The notes: generated by a model not told the origin, from the letters alone. Positions 10,853 to 20,549 are shown, counted from the first letter of the stretch. The stretch is 64,000 bases of DNA from Meridianimarinicoccus aquatilis (GCF_004358675.1 NZ_SMZO01000001.1:62001-126000), one strand, 5' to 3'. A program made the numbers and translations.

Positions 10853-11159
10853 CAGGTCTATTTTTTCCACCGACACCTAAGTCATTGAAGTCATTGCACG
10901 TGAAATGCACCGATCTGCAAAGGTCGGCGCATTCTTTTGGGGTGATACAAACCCCGGCCCCCACTTGACGCCATCGAGAAAAATGATGTTTGTCTTTGGC
11001 ATGAAAACGCATCGCCATATCCGACTCATACGAATTTCTTGATCTGCTTCCCCATTGGAAGCGGCATCGTTCATGCGACCCTCTGATATTCTGTTCCTGT
11101 TTTCGCATGCAGCCGTTTCCCGCACTTCAAGTTGGATTTGGATGGCACACCATGAAACG
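10853..11159. other. intergenic, no recognised gene
   Basis: This stretch lies between the nrdJ hairpin and the IS5-type element. Short open frames on the minus strand (up to about 96 codons) overlap the hairpin and resemble no family I know. I see no RNA gene or clear promoter. Confidence 0.5.
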
Positions 11160-12254
11160 GGCGTTGTTGCATTACCCCGGCCTGAGGCGTGACGTCCCCT
11201 TACCCCATTGACGTCATGCCACGCGGACGATCTCGGCGGTGCCGAGGGCGTTGAAGCGGTTCATGAGGGCGATGCGGGGCTCACCTCGATTTCGGCGGTC
11301 TGTCGGTCGGGGTCTCGTGCCATGATGCCCTCGCCGAAGGATTTCACGCAGCGCATCTTCGCCTCGATCCGGCTGTGGGCGTGGTATCCGATCCAGCGTT
11401 TCCAGAACGCCCGCCCGTAGGATCGCGTCGCACGCAGGGTGTCGTTACGGGCGCGTGCAGCCGGGCAGTCTTCTTTCCGAGGGCGCCCGTTCTTGCGGAT
11501 TGGGATGATCGGAACGGCGTCGCGTTCGATGATGGCCTTGTGGCAGCGGCGTGTGTCATAGGCGCCGTCCATTGCCCGACAGGCGATGCCTGCATCGCCG
11601 AGAGGGAGCGGTGACCGTGCCTATCTGCTCGCCTGCCGGGATCTGGCCGAGCAGGTCGGGCAGCACGGGGCTGTCGCCGTCGCGGCTGGGGTGAATTCCA
11701 CCGCTCGGATGTCTGATGTGGTCGGGTCCATGGCCAGATGGACCGCTGCCGCTATTGGCGTCGGCCTTGCACCCCGTGCTTGCGAGCCTGCCATTCGCCA
11801 TCGCCGAGGAACTTGATCCCTGTGCTGTCGACCAGCAGGTTGAGCGGCCGTTCGCGCGGCGATAGGGGATTTGCACGGCAAGCGTCTTTTGCCTGCGGCA
11901 CAGCGTGGAGAAGTCCGGCACGGGCCAGTCCAGTCCGGCCAGGCGCAGCAGGCTGGCCACCATTCCGGCGGTCTGGCGCGACGGCAACTTGAACAGAACT
12001 TTGACCGATAAGCAGAACTGTATGGCCGCATCGGAAAGAATCGGAGGGCGTCCCGGCCGCCCGTCACGCGGCGCGCGCCAAGTCATGTCCTTGTCGACCC
12101 AGATCAGCAGCGATCCTCGCTTCCGCAGTGATGCGTTGTAGCTGGACCAGTTCGTGGTGCGGTAGCGGGCGGGTGATGGTTTGCTCATGAGCCGCGCCTA
12201 ACGACCTGGATTCACAAAGTGAATCCGTTGTGGGCAGACTTTTACAACAACGCC
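11160..12254 (-). mobile_element. decayed IS5-type insertion sequence (1095 bp)
   Basis: The unit is bounded by inverted repeats: GGCGTTGTTGCA at 11160-11171 and its imperfect complement TACAACAACGCC at 12243-12254 (11 of 12 match). Inside is one transposase gene on the minus strand with several frameshifts. The right end abuts IS21 istA sequence exactly, so the element inserted into an older IS21 copy. No direct repeat of the target is seen, because the left flank is not istA; sequence has been lost on that side. It cannot transpose by its own product. Confidence 0.82.
11214..12188 (-). pseudogene. IS5 family transposase, several frameshifts
   Basis: A DDE transposase in pieces. The first 112 codons from the ATG at 12188 read as one frame (DGRPGRPPILSDAAIQFCLS, then LLRLAGLDWPVPDFSTLCRR), which is the N-terminal DUF4096-like/IS5 region. 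The frame then breaks near 11850; the following pieces NLLVDSTGIKFLGDGEWQAR, VHLAMDPTTSDIRAVEFTP and DGAYDTRRCHKAIIERDA are in other frames, so at least three indels are needed. They hold the first two catalytic aspartates of the family (DSTGIK and DGAYD). The C-terminal part ends with the TGA at 11214. Catalytically dead as written. Confidence 0.88.
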
Positions 12255-13416
12255 TTGCCGGGCTTGCGATGAGACCGCTCGATGATCCGCGCATGCTCGC
12301 AAACCGTTTGCCCTTCGGCGACGATCACCAAGCGTTCCGGGTAGACATGCAGGCTCACCCGGCGGTTCGCAAAGCTGGCAGGCACGCTGTAGCGATTGCG
12401 CTCGAAGGTGATCAGGCATGTGGGTGACACAGGCTTACTGTGCTTTATAAAGCCATCAATGTCGGCGGCAGTGCCATCAGCGTAGGCTCTCGGCCTCCCA
12501 CACGTCAGCGATGGACCCCGGCAAAGCCTTGTGCGGTGTCTCTGCCCAAAGGGCGATACAGCGATCTTCAAGCCATTGGTTTAACTCGCCCAGATCAGTA
12601 AAAACCGGCATGACCTGCCACATCCGGTTGCGGGCGTCTTGCACGTTCTTCTCAACCTGCCCCTTCTCCCAACCCGCTGCCGGATTGCAGAACTCAGGCT
12701 CAAAAACGTAGTGGCTGGCCATAGCCTTGAAGCGTGCGTTGATGTCGCGCTGTTTGCCTTTGCCGACACGATCCACGGCGGTCTTCGCGTCCATTGTCCT
12801 TGAACCAATGGCGTACCTTTCTCGCTATCATAGATGCCGCGTCCGGGGACACCACCAAAGATACGGAACGCATGCCAATGGGCATCGAACAGCATCTCGT
12901 GCGTTTGGAGTTGATACGCGCGCACCAAGAATGCCCGACTGTGCGACAGCTAAATATGGGCGACCTGCAGCTTGACCCGCTCGCCGCCGATATTGGCCCA
13001 GTCCTCCCTTCAATCGAACTGGAAGGCTTCACCCGGCTGGAACACCAAAGGCACAAAAGTGCCGCGCCCTGTTGTTTGTTCCGCGCGGTGTCGATCCGCC
13101 CGCCATGCCCGAGCAAAAGCCGCGACACGTTCATAGGAACCGTCGTATCCCAGCTTCACCAGATCAGCATGCATTTGCTTGACCGTCCGCCGCTCTTTAC
13201 GCGACTTGCGGGTTTGGATCAGAAGCCATGCAGACAGCCGATCCGCATAGGGATTCAGCTTGCTTGGACGCTTGGGCGTCTTGAACTTCGGCTCTACAGC
13301 GCCTTCGCGCAGATACTTCTTAATGGTGCTCCGAGACAGCCCGTCCGCCGTGCAATTTCCCTGATTGGCATCTTGCCACGCAATGCCCCGCGTCTGATAA
13401 CACTCAAAAATCCCAT
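12255..13416 (-). pseudogene. istA: IS21 transposase IstA, frameshifted and truncated
   Basis: The N-terminal helix-turn-helix is read from the ATG at 13416 (MGFLSVIRRGALRGKMPIRE). The frame shifts at about 13340 to a piece with TIKKYLREGAVEPKFKTPKR and ERRTVKQMHADLVKLGYDGS, then FVPLVFQPGEAFQFDWSEDW, the start of the integrase catalytic core with its first aspartate. Further shifted pieces hold [40 protein letters not shown] and SFANRRVSLHVYPERLVIVA near the C-terminus. It stops at HRKPGK, where the IS5-type element begins. At least three indels, so no active product. Confidence 0.85.
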
Positions 13417-13468
13417 GTCGATCACTCCAAATCCCCCGGCCGAATCCGTCGGAGCAACGTGTTCGCAT

Positions 13469-13487
13469 GGGTCAATTCTCAGTGACG
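13469..13487 (-). repeat. IS21 inner terminal repeat
   Basis: GGGTCAATTCTCAGTGACG on the plus strand; it differs from the copy at 13504-13522 at two positions and lies 35 bases from it. IS21 elements carry such repeated IstA binding sites at their ends. Confidence 0.75.
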
Positions 13488-13503
13488 ATTTGGCGGGCAT
13501 ACC

Positions 13504-13522
13504 GGGTCAGTTCTCAGTGACA
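13504..13522 (-). repeat. IS21 outer terminal repeat
   Basis: GGGTCAGTTCTCAGTGACA on the plus strand, reading TGTCACTGAG from the outer end. It marks the probable end of the IS21 remnant. Confidence 0.75.
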
Positions 13523-13875
13523 ATCAACAGCCAGGCTCTCGCGCCATGTTCTGGCGTCGGCATTCTGCGCTCGCGAACGGGTGTTTTTCTACGGAATCGG
13601 CGGCAAACGGAAGTTTGCGGCATTTGCGAGCCAAGTGTTCATCAAGGGTCGGAGGCGACATCAAAACAGACGCTGTTCCAGTTTTTTTCTGCAGCGCCCA
13701 AGGTTGCGCCGAGCCCAATGCAGCCGAAGCGAAATGGTGTATTTCGCGTTTAGCAGGGTGTGACCCACGAAACGACACTGTAGGTCATCATTCCATTTCA
13801 AAAAAACTTGTTTTGTTGCCGCAGAGGATCGGGCAATCTTTTGCCAACGCATAATGTACTATTGCACTGGGCTCT
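13523..13875. other. upstream region of the exonuclease-helicase gene, no recognised gene
   Basis: This stretch separates the IS21 end from the helicase gene. Open frames of 60-102 codons on both strands overlap one another and match nothing I know. It should hold the helicase promoter; the part 13780-13875 is AT-richer, but no clear -35/-10 pair stands out. An in-frame TAA at 13852 limits the helicase start to the ATG at 13876. Confidence 0.5.
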
Positions 13876-16800
13876 ATGGCTTTTTTGAATTTCCTAAGAA
13901 CAAAGGCCGACAATGAAGGGCCACTGCTCGAGCGGTGTGTGTCGGTTGATCTCGAGGTAAATCCTAAAACTGCCGAGATTTTCGACTTGGCTGCGGTGCG
14001 GTTCGGGGACGGGCCTGCGATTGTGTCGGCTAAGGGCAAGATCGAACAGGGGCTCGACCAACTTGAAAAAGCCCTTGCGAAAACACCGCATGTGATCGGC
14101 CACAATATCTTGCGCCATGATATCGAGCATCTTCTGGCAGCGCGCCCGCGGCTGGCCGCGAATATGGCTGCGCCCATCGATACGCTATGGCTTAATCCGC
14201 TGTCGTTTCCACGTAACCCTTACCACCATCTTGTGAAACACTATCATGACGGGCGCTTGCAAGCGGGGCATGTGAACGATCCCGAGCGTGATGCGCGAAT
14301 GGTTTTCGAGGTGCTGCAAAATCAGATTGATGCGCTGACCGAACTTGGGACGCAATCGCCTGATACCTTGCTGGCTTATCATTATCTCGCGACCCGCATG
14401 GACCGATCTGGAGGTTTCGACGCGGTCTTTAGAAGCGTCCGCAAATCGCCTCAGCCGGATCGCGCCACAGCGCTCTCAGCAATCAACTTGATACTTGCGG
14501 GCAAAGCCTGCGGCGTACAAGTGGCGCAGGTTCTTGGGAAACTGTCAGACCCGAGGGTCGGCTGGCCGATGGCCTTTGCGCTTGCATGGATATCTGTTTC
14601 AGGCGGCGAGTCTGTCATGCCGCCGTGGGTGCGGGCCAGCTTCCCTGAAGCCGCGCTAATCGTGCGTGAGTTACGTGACACCAATTGTAACGATAGCGCG
14701 TGCAACTGGTGCTCCGAGATGAACAGCCCAGTTGGCGCCCTTCGGAAATGGTTCGGTTTTGAAGGCTTTCGCCCTCAACCCGAAGACGCCGACGGAAAGC
14801 CGCTGCAGGAGGCCATCGTGGCGCAAGCCATGCTCCACGAGAATGTGCTTGGTATCTTGCCAACGGGCACCGGTAAGTCAGTTTGCTATCAGGTGCCTGC
14901 CCTAAGCCTATATGATAAGGTTGGGGCGCTAACGGTTGTGATCTCGCCACTGGTAGCGCTCATGGCCGATCAAGTGCAAGGGATGGAGCGTGCTGGGGTT
15001 TCGTCTGCCGTGACCATTAATGGCATGCTCTCAATGCCAGAACGTCAGGATGCTCTCAACCGGGTGCGGATGGGCCAGGCAGCGATCTTGCTGATCTCGC
15101 CAGAACAGCTGCGCAGTGTCTCGGTCCGTTCTGTGCTAGCGCAGCGTGAAATAGGTTTCTGGGTGCTGGACGAAGCGCATTGCGTCTCGAAATGGGGGCA
15201 CGACTTTCGCCCTGATTACCGTTATATTGGTCGCTTCATACGTGAATTTTCTGGTGACGCGAAACCGGCGCCGGTTATGTGTCTCACGGCCACTGCAAAA
15301 CCCGAGGTCGTGGGTGACATAACGGAGCATTTCCGCAAGCGTCTTGATGTCGAGCTGGGCCTCTTCGACGGCGGCGCTACGCGCACAAACTTGACGTTCT
15401 CTGTGCTGGCGACAACCAATGAAAGCAAACTTGGAGATATCTTGACGGTTGTCTCTGAGCACCTGCCCAAGGGTGATAAATCAGGGGCTGTCGTTTATTG
15501 TGCGACCCGAAAAAAGACTGAACGTGTCGCAGAATTCCTGAAAAGCCAAAAGCTTGCTGCCGAGCATTTTCACGCCGGGCTGACACCCGACGACAAGCAG
15601 AATGTTCAAGAACGATTCCGCGTGGGCGATTTGCGTGTGATTGCGGCGACAAACGCATTCGGCATGGGGATCGACAAGCCCGATATCCGTCTCGTGGTCC
15701 ATGCGGACATCCCCGGATCGCTGGAAAACTATTTACAGGAGGCGGGCCGGGCCGGGCGCGACCGGGCGCCTGCCGAATGTGTGCTCCTCTATCAATCCGA
15801 CGATGTCGAGCGGCAGTTTTCACTCACCGCGCGCTCGCGCCTAGAACGCCACGAGATCGCCGCCATTCTCAAGGCGCTGCGCCGAATGGACGAGCATACG
15901 CGCAACAGTGGCAAGGTTGTGGCAACGCCCGGCGAGATTGTGCGAGAGGAGAAGGATCGAGAGTTTATCCGTGATAGCGCCAGCGATGATACCCGCGTTA
16001 AGACCGCCATTGCATGGCTCGAAGAAGCTGCGTTGGTTTCCCGCGAGGAAAACCGAGTACAGGTGTTTCCGTCTTCTCTTCTGGTGCGTACGCTGGCAGA
16101 AGCCGAAGCCCGATTGAATGGGGTCGAGATCACTCAGGCCAGACGCACGCAACTTTTGACCATCGTGCGCCACGTGATAAACAGGCCCGCAGATCAGGGC
16201 ATTTCGACGGATGAACTTACTGATATCAGTGGGCTTTCACATCGGGCGCTGAGCAAAGCAATGGCGGATTTGGAAACCCTCGGTATTGCGCGAAACGATA
16301 TCGCAATCACGGTCGCGGTTCATATCGGCTTTGAAAATCAATCAAGCCAGCGCTTGATGCGGGCAATGCGTCTGGAAAAGGCGCTGATTGATCAGATGCG
16401 CAAACTGGCACCCGAGGCTGACATCGGCGATCGCAGTCCGCTTGATATGGCGGCAGCAAGCCAGTTTTTGCGCGGTGAGGGGCATGCAGATGCGAGTCCA
16501 CATGTCCTTGATCGCTTGTTGCGAAGCATCGAGCGAGATGGGCGCGACAGCGACGGCGGGCGCGGCAATATCCGCCTACGCAGATTGTCTAGCAAGACAG
16601 TCGAAGTGGTGTTGCAACGCTCATGGCGAGTTGTGGATCAGACGGCATCAGTGCGTTTGATGGCAGCCGAAAGACTTCTGAGTTTTTTGATAAGTAAGGC
16701 TCCCGCAGGCATCCGAGGTAAAGATGTTCAGGTGGAGACGACCATTGGCGATCTGCTTGGCGCACTGACAGGGGATGTGTCTCTAAAGGCTTTTGGCGTA

Positions 16801-19017
16801 AGGGACATGACCAAGCTCATGGAGCGCGCACTTCTTTGGCTACACGAACAGCAAGTATTGACGCTGGGCAAAGGTCTGACAGTGTTCCGCTCTGCCATGA
16901 CCATCTACCTGAAAGCGGGGCGTACAGTCTTCACCAAAAAAGACTTCCTTCCCCTTGAGGAGCATTACCGCGAGCAGACCGTTCAAACACATGTGATGGC
17001 CGCATATGCAGAAAAAGGATTGAATCATATCGATGAGGCAATGCGCCTCTCCGAGGATTACTTTACACTCAATCAAGATAGTTTCTTGCGAAGTTGGATG
17101 CCGGGTCGCAACGTGGAGCTTCGTCGCCAGACGACTGGCAAGGCGTGGAAGCAGATTGTTGAAGATTTGCAAAATCCGGTTCAACAAGAGATCGTCGCGG
17201 ATGACCGCGAAGCGACCAACGTACTTGTTTTGGCAGGGCCTGGTTCGGGCAAGACTCGGGTGCTTGTACATCGTATCGCCTATCTGCTTCGCGTGAAGCG
17301 TGAAGACCCATACGGCATACTCGTGCTGACCTATAACCGCCATGCAGCGGCTGAAATCCGCGCCCGGCTGCGCCATCTTGTCGGCGAAGATGCCGCGCGC
17401 GTCACCGTCTCTACCTGTCATGCACTTGCAATGCGGTTGGTCGGCGCGAGCTTTGTAGGCGCAGCTACCGAACAGCGAGATTTCGACGGCATCGTGAAGG
17501 AAGCCGTGCGCCAGATCAATGGTGAGGGGCTGAGCAAATCCGAGGCTGAAGCACAGCGTGAGACCCTTATTCAGGGCTATCGTTGGATCTTGGTGGACGA
17601 GTATCAAGACATTGGTCCCGAGGAATATGCCCTGATTGCCGCTGTGGCCGGGCGTTCTCTGGAAGACCCAGATCAGCGGATCAGCCTTTTTGCCGTGGGC
17701 GACGACGACCAGAATATCTATGCGTTTGCCGGGGCCTCGATTTCGTTCATACGCCAGTTTGAGGAGGACTACCGCGCCAAACCCAAGTTCCTGACCGAAA
17801 ATTACCGCTCGACCCGCTATATCATTGACGCCGCCAATCAGGTTATCGAACCTGCGCGCGGCCGAATGAAGGCCGGACACGACATTACCGTCGATAAGAT
17901 GCGGAGCCTTCATCCGGGTGGCGGTGTGATGGTGGGCTATGATCCGGTCGGTCAAGGACGGGTGCAGTTCTTGGATATAGCGGGCGATGACGTGGCACAA
18001 GCGATGGCAGCAGTGGATGAATTGGTGCGGATCTCGCAGCTCGATCCCGACTTCAGCTGGGCACGTTGCGCGATCATATCGCGGGACTGGCGGCGACTTG
18101 ATCCGGTCCGCGCCTATGCCGAAAAGCTTGGCCTGCCTGTCGAAATGGCAAACGAAAAGCTCCCGAGCATCTGGCGCCTGCGAGAAATGCAGCATCTTGT
18201 TGCAGGCTTGCGCAAGCGCATGTCCGGGATACTTACAATCCAAGAGATTCTTAACGTCCTCAATGAGCAGCCATCAAGCCGTTGGGTTGATCTCATTGCA
18301 ACAGGGGTTGCGGACCTTGCGCGCGACTTGGGAAAGAAAACCATTCCCGTTCCGGATACCATCGAGTGGCTTGCGGAATGGGCGCAAGAAATTCGCGATG
18401 TTCAAAAGGGGTTACTACTGCTGACCGCGCATCGCTCCAAGGGGCTCGAGTTCGACCACGTGTTGATCTTAAACGGTGGCTGGAGAGCGCTCTCGCAGGG
18501 CGAAGACGGCGAAGCCCCGCGCCGCCTGTTTTACGTCGCCATGACGCGCGCGCGTCGCAGTCTCGCGGTGGTGACAAGTGGCGCGCATGACTTCGTGTTG
18601 GCGGACAGCGAAAGCGAACTGCTGCGCACAGTCGAAACACCGCGACGGATCGATCTTCCTGAACCTGACCAGTATCAGCTCCCTGACCTGACTTCGGTTG
18701 ATCTGTCTTATGCTGGTCGGCTGCCCGGGACGAGCCCAACACATTCAGCAATCGTCGCGGCGATGGTTGACGACCCAGTGGCGCTTGAACAGAGGGAGGG
18801 AAAATGGATTATCTTTGATCGCGACCGCCGCCCGCTTGGCCGTATGGCTGGAAGATGGGCACCTCCCGCGGGAACCGCCCTAGTTTCAGGCAAGGTAGGG
18901 GCAATCGTGCGCTGGCGCAAATCCGACAACGATGAGCGTTTCCAGACCTATATTAAGCATGATGAATGGGAGACAGTCCTGCCCGAGTTTGTGTTTCGCT
19001 CGCGCGAGCGAAAGTGA
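13876..19017 (+). CDS. DnaQ-like exonuclease + RecQ helicase + UvrD-type helicase fusion, 1713 residues
   Basis: Very large DNA-processing protein; role not proven (repair or mobile-element/phage defence). Domain order: DEDD 3'-5' exonuclease fold at about 20-150, with D25-x-E27, H76-N77 to D82 and N134-D135-P-x-x-D139; a RecQ-type SF2 helicase at about 305-650, with Walker A PTGTGKS (329-335), D432-E-A-H and QEAGRAGRDR from 621; a winged-helix-like stretch to about 830; a helical linker; then a UvrD/Rep SF1 helicase at about 1095-1590, with AGPGSGKT (1120-1127), D1241-E-Y-Q-D, GDDDQNIYAF, TAHRSKGLEFDHV and FYVAMTRARRSL; and a C-terminal tail. All motor motifs are intact although every neighbour is decayed. 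It stands alone: no partner gene adjoins it. The start ATG is the first after an in-frame stop at 13852, with a weak ribosome site. Confidence 0.9.
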   Translation: MAFLNFLRTKADNEGPLLERCVSVDLEVNPKTAEIFDLAAVRFGDGPAIVSAKGKIEQGLDQLEKALAKTPHVIGHNILRHDIEHLLAARPRLAANMAAPIDTLWLNPLSFPRNPYHHLVKHYHDGRLQAGHVNDPERDARMVFEVLQNQIDALTELGTQSPDTLLAYHYLATRMDRSGGFDAVFRSVRKSPQPDRATALSAINLILAGKACGVQVAQVLGKLSDPRVGWPMAFALAWISVSGGESVMPPWVRASFPEAALIVRELRDTNCNDSACNWCSEMNSPVGALRKWFGFEGFRPQPEDADGKPLQEAIVAQAMLHENVLGILPTGTGKSVCYQVPALSLYDKVGALTVVISPLVALMADQVQGMERAGVSSAVTINGMLSMPERQDALNRVRMGQAAILLISPEQLRSVSVRSVLAQREIGFWVLDEAHCVSKWGHDFRPDYRYIGRFIREFSGDAKPAPVMCLTATAKPEVVGDITEHFRKRLDVELGLFDGGATRTNLTFSVLATTNESKLGDILTVVSEHLPKGDKSGAVVYCATRKKTERVAEFLKSQKLAAEHFHAGLTPDDKQNVQERFRVGDLRVIAATNAFGMGIDKPDIRLVVHADIPGSLENYLQEAGRAGRDRAPAECVLLYQSDDVERQFSLTARSRLERHEIAAILKALRRMDEHTRNSGKVVATPGEIVREEKDREFIRDSASDDTRVKTAIAWLEEAALVSREENRVQVFPSSLLVRTLAEAEARLNGVEITQARRTQLLTIVRHVINRPADQGISTDELTDISGLSHRALSKAMADLETLGIARNDIAITVAVHIGFENQSSQRLMRAMRLEKALIDQMRKLAPEADIGDRSPLDMAAASQFLRGEGHADASPHVLDRLLRSIERDGRDSDGGRGNIRLRRLSSKTVEVVLQRSWRVVDQTASVRLMAAERLLSFLISKAPAGIRGKDVQVETTIGDLLGALTGDVSLKAFGVRDMTKLMERALLWLHEQQVLTLGKGLTVFRSAMTIYLKAGRTVFTKKDFLPLEEHYREQTVQTHVMAAYAEKGLNHIDEAMRLSEDYFTLNQDSFLRSWMPGRNVELRRQTTGKAWKQIVEDLQNPVQQEIVADDREATNVLVLAGPGSGKTRVLVHRIAYLLRVKREDPYGILVLTYNRHAAAEIRARLRHLVGEDAARVTVSTCHALAMRLVGASFVGAATEQRDFDGIVKEAVRQINGEGLSKSEAEAQRETLIQGYRWILVDEYQDIGPEEYALIAAVAGRSLEDPDQRISLFAVGDDDQNIYAFAGASISFIRQFEEDYRAKPKFLTENYRSTRYIIDAANQVIEPARGRMKAGHDITVDKMRSLHPGGGVMVGYDPVGQGRVQFLDIAGDDVAQAMAAVDELVRISQLDPDFSWARCAIISRDWRRLDPVRAYAEKLGLPVEMANEKLPSIWRLREMQHLVAGLRKRMSGILTIQEILNVLNEQPSSRWVDLIATGVADLARDLGKKTIPVPDTIEWLAEWAQEIRDVQKGLLLLTAHRSKGLEFDHVLILNGGWRALSQGEDGEAPRRLFYVAMTRARRSLAVVTSGAHDFVLADSESELLRTVETPRRIDLPEPDQYQLPDLTSVDLSYAGRLPGTSPTHSAIVAAMVDDPVALEQREGKWIIFDRDRRPLGRMAGRWAPPAGTALVSGKVGAIVRWRKSDNDERFQTYIKHDEWETVLPEFVFRSRERK

Positions 19018-19213
19018 AGCGATGAGCAGTAGCAACCTCTTCAATGCTGACTTCGTTACCTCTGTCCGCTAACCGACGATAAAGCCGTAAGCGCTGCTTT
19101 GACCCCACCTTCCCGTCGGTTGCCTGATCTGCGAGTCCTTTGCCGAGAGTGGTTTTGCAATGGAGGCGGTTATGGGAGGCTATATAAAGCACCATATTGA
19201 GGAGATTTGCCGG

Positions 19214-19518
19214 ATGGAGGTCATGGTTGGCCCTTCGGCAAGCGGCGTTGGTCGGATGGGTTCAAGGGCCGGGTTGTCGCAGAGACCCTTCTGCCGGGGG
19301 TTACGGTGACCGAAGTTGCGCGGCGGCACGATTTGCGACCGAACCATCTGTCATCATGGCGGCGGTTGGCGAAGGAGGGCAAGCTGCCGGTGCCTGATCT
19401 GGAGGGTGCGGAGTTCGCGACGGTGGTGATCGAACCTCCTGTACCCGAACCCCAAGATGCCACCACGCCACCAATTGAGATCGTATCTGGTGACGGTGTC
19501 ACTGGCGGCACTGGTTGA
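19214..19518 (+). pseudogene. outer IS66 TnpA (accessory transposition protein), frameshifted
   Basis: Small helix-turn-helix protein of IS66 elements. The natural start is probably the ATG at 19214 (MEVMVGP), but an indel near 19235 is needed to reach the frame of [20 protein letters not shown] and [20 protein letters not shown], the HTH region. The same frame can also be entered from a TTG at 19207. After IEIVSGD at about 19495 the sequence jumps directly into tnpB, so the tnpA C-terminus and the tnpB N-terminus have been deleted. Confidence 0.75.
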
Positions 19519-19673
19519 GAACGAGCTGAGGAAGGACCCGTTCACCGGCACGGTGTTCGTCTTCCGGGCCAAGCGGGCGGATCAGCTGAAGCTTTTGTAC
19601 TGGGATGGCACCGGTTTGGTGATGACCTTTAAGCGGCTGGAGGAAACGACCATCACCTGACCTGCGATGCGGG
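19496..19673 (+). pseudogene. outer IS66 TnpB, 5' piece (N-terminus deleted)
   Basis: Reads [20 protein letters not shown], then FRAKRADQLKLLYWDGTGLV and KRLEETTIT, the central part of the IS66 Orf2 (TnpB) family. The first 25 or so residues are missing. A TGA at 19658-19660 stands where related proteins have a tryptophan (TGG). The gene is cut by the inner element at 19674 and continues at 22087. Confidence 0.8.
19666..19673 (+). repeat. left target-site copy of the inner IS66
   Basis: GATGCGGG directly before the inner element. The right flank has GATACGGG, 7 of 8 identical. IS66 elements make 8-bp duplications. Confidence 0.8.
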
Positions 19674-19757
19674 GTAAGCGGTGCGCGGCCCCCACACTTT
19701 GGAGCTGACGTCTGATCTGCGATTCAGAGGCTTCTTTGGTTTGTGGGGAGTTTCTCG

Positions 19758-20144
19758 ATGGGAGCTACAAGCGAGTTTCTGGCAAGTGTTCCGCGTCGGG
19801 CTGATGGCAAGCGGAATTGGCCGCCTGAGTTGAAGGCACGGATCGTGGCGGAGACGTTGATTGAGGGCGAGACGGTCAACGCGGTCGCGTAGCGATATGA
19901 GCTGATCCCCAGCACAGTGTCTGATTGGCGTCGGATGGCGCGACAGGGCAAGCTGGTCCTGCCGAATTTGGATGGCATGGATTTTGTGCCTGTCGAGATT
20001 GCGGCACCTGCGCCTTTAGCCCAGCCTTTGTCCGTCACATCTTCTGGAACGCTCGATGTGATCAAAGGCGATGTCATTGTTCGTCTTGATGCGGCAACGC
20101 CTGCAACACGGGTCGCCGAGATCGCCCGGGCTTTGGCCCCTTGA
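19758..20144 (+). pseudogene. inner IS66 TnpA with an amber codon
   Basis: From the ATG at 19758 the frame reads the usual N-terminus (WPPELKARIVAETLIEGETV) and then hits TAG at 19890-19892, where relatives have a glutamine codon in an A-Q-R-Y-E-like helix-turn-helix. After it the same frame continues without interruption (STVSDWRRMARQGKLVLPNL) to a stop that overlaps the start of tnpB. A single C-to-T change explains the loss. Restart at the GTG at 19917 would miss half of the HTH. Confidence 0.85.
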
Positions 20145-20494
20145 TCGCGCCGTCCCACAAGGTTCGGATCTTTGTAGCCAGTGATCCGGTCGACGTCCGC
20201 AAGGGTCATGACGGGCTGGCCGCTCTGGTGCAGGGTCATTTGCGACATAAGCCCTTTGATGGGTCGGTCTATGTCTTCCTCGCCAAGCGAGCAGATCGGC
20301 TGAAGCTGATCTACTGGGACGGCAGCGGGCTGGTGATGGCTTATAAGCGGCTTGAGGATCACAGCTTCAAATGGTCCGCGATCAGGAGCGGGGTGATGCG
20401 TCTGGAACCAGCCCAGTTTGAAGCCCTGTTCGCGGGTTTGGATTGGCGGCGCGTGCAGCCCTTGGAGGTCGCGGCACCTTCTGCGGCGGAGTGA
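20141..20494 (+). CDS. IS66 family insertion sequence element accessory protein TnpB
   Basis: Intact Orf2 of the inner IS66, 117 residues, needed together with TnpA and TnpC for transposition of IS66 elements; its molecular role is unclear. It shows the family core VDVRKGHDGLAALVQG, YVFLAKRADRLKLIYWDGSG and AQFEALFAGLDWRRV. It starts with a TTG at 20141 that overlaps the tnpA stop (TTGA), a typical coupling in this family. Confidence 0.92.
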   Translation: MIAPSHKVRIFVASDPVDVRKGHDGLAALVQGHLRHKPFDGSVYVFLAKRADRLKLIYWDGSGLVMAYKRLEDHSFKWSAIRSGVMRLEPAQFEALFAGLDWRRVQPLEVAAPSAAE

Positions 20495-20549
20495 CTCGCA
20501 GGAGCCTTTGCAGGGGTCATTCTGCCCTTGTTTTGTTATGGTATCGGGC

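Larger units (their letters stand above)
12255..13522 (-). mobile_element. IS21 family remnant, truncated by the IS5-type element
   Basis: What remains is one end and most of istA on the minus strand. The right end at 13522 carries two similar 19-base repeats, as in the multiple terminal repeats of IS21 elements. The element is cut at 12255 by the IS5-type copy; the istA C-terminus, the whole istB gene and the other end are absent from the window. It is therefore a dead relic. Confidence 0.82.

Noticed and set aside
10818-11125. Two overlapping minus-strand frames of 82 and 96 codons after nrdJ
   Set aside because: They overlap each other and the nrdJ hairpin and resemble nothing known.
13546-13854. 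102-codon frame before the helicase gene
   Set aside because: No recognisable similarity, and a competing frame of similar length on the other strand.
16840-18243. Minus-strand open frame of 467 codons
   Set aside because: Opposite the UvrD half of the exonuclease-helicase, whose motifs are intact.
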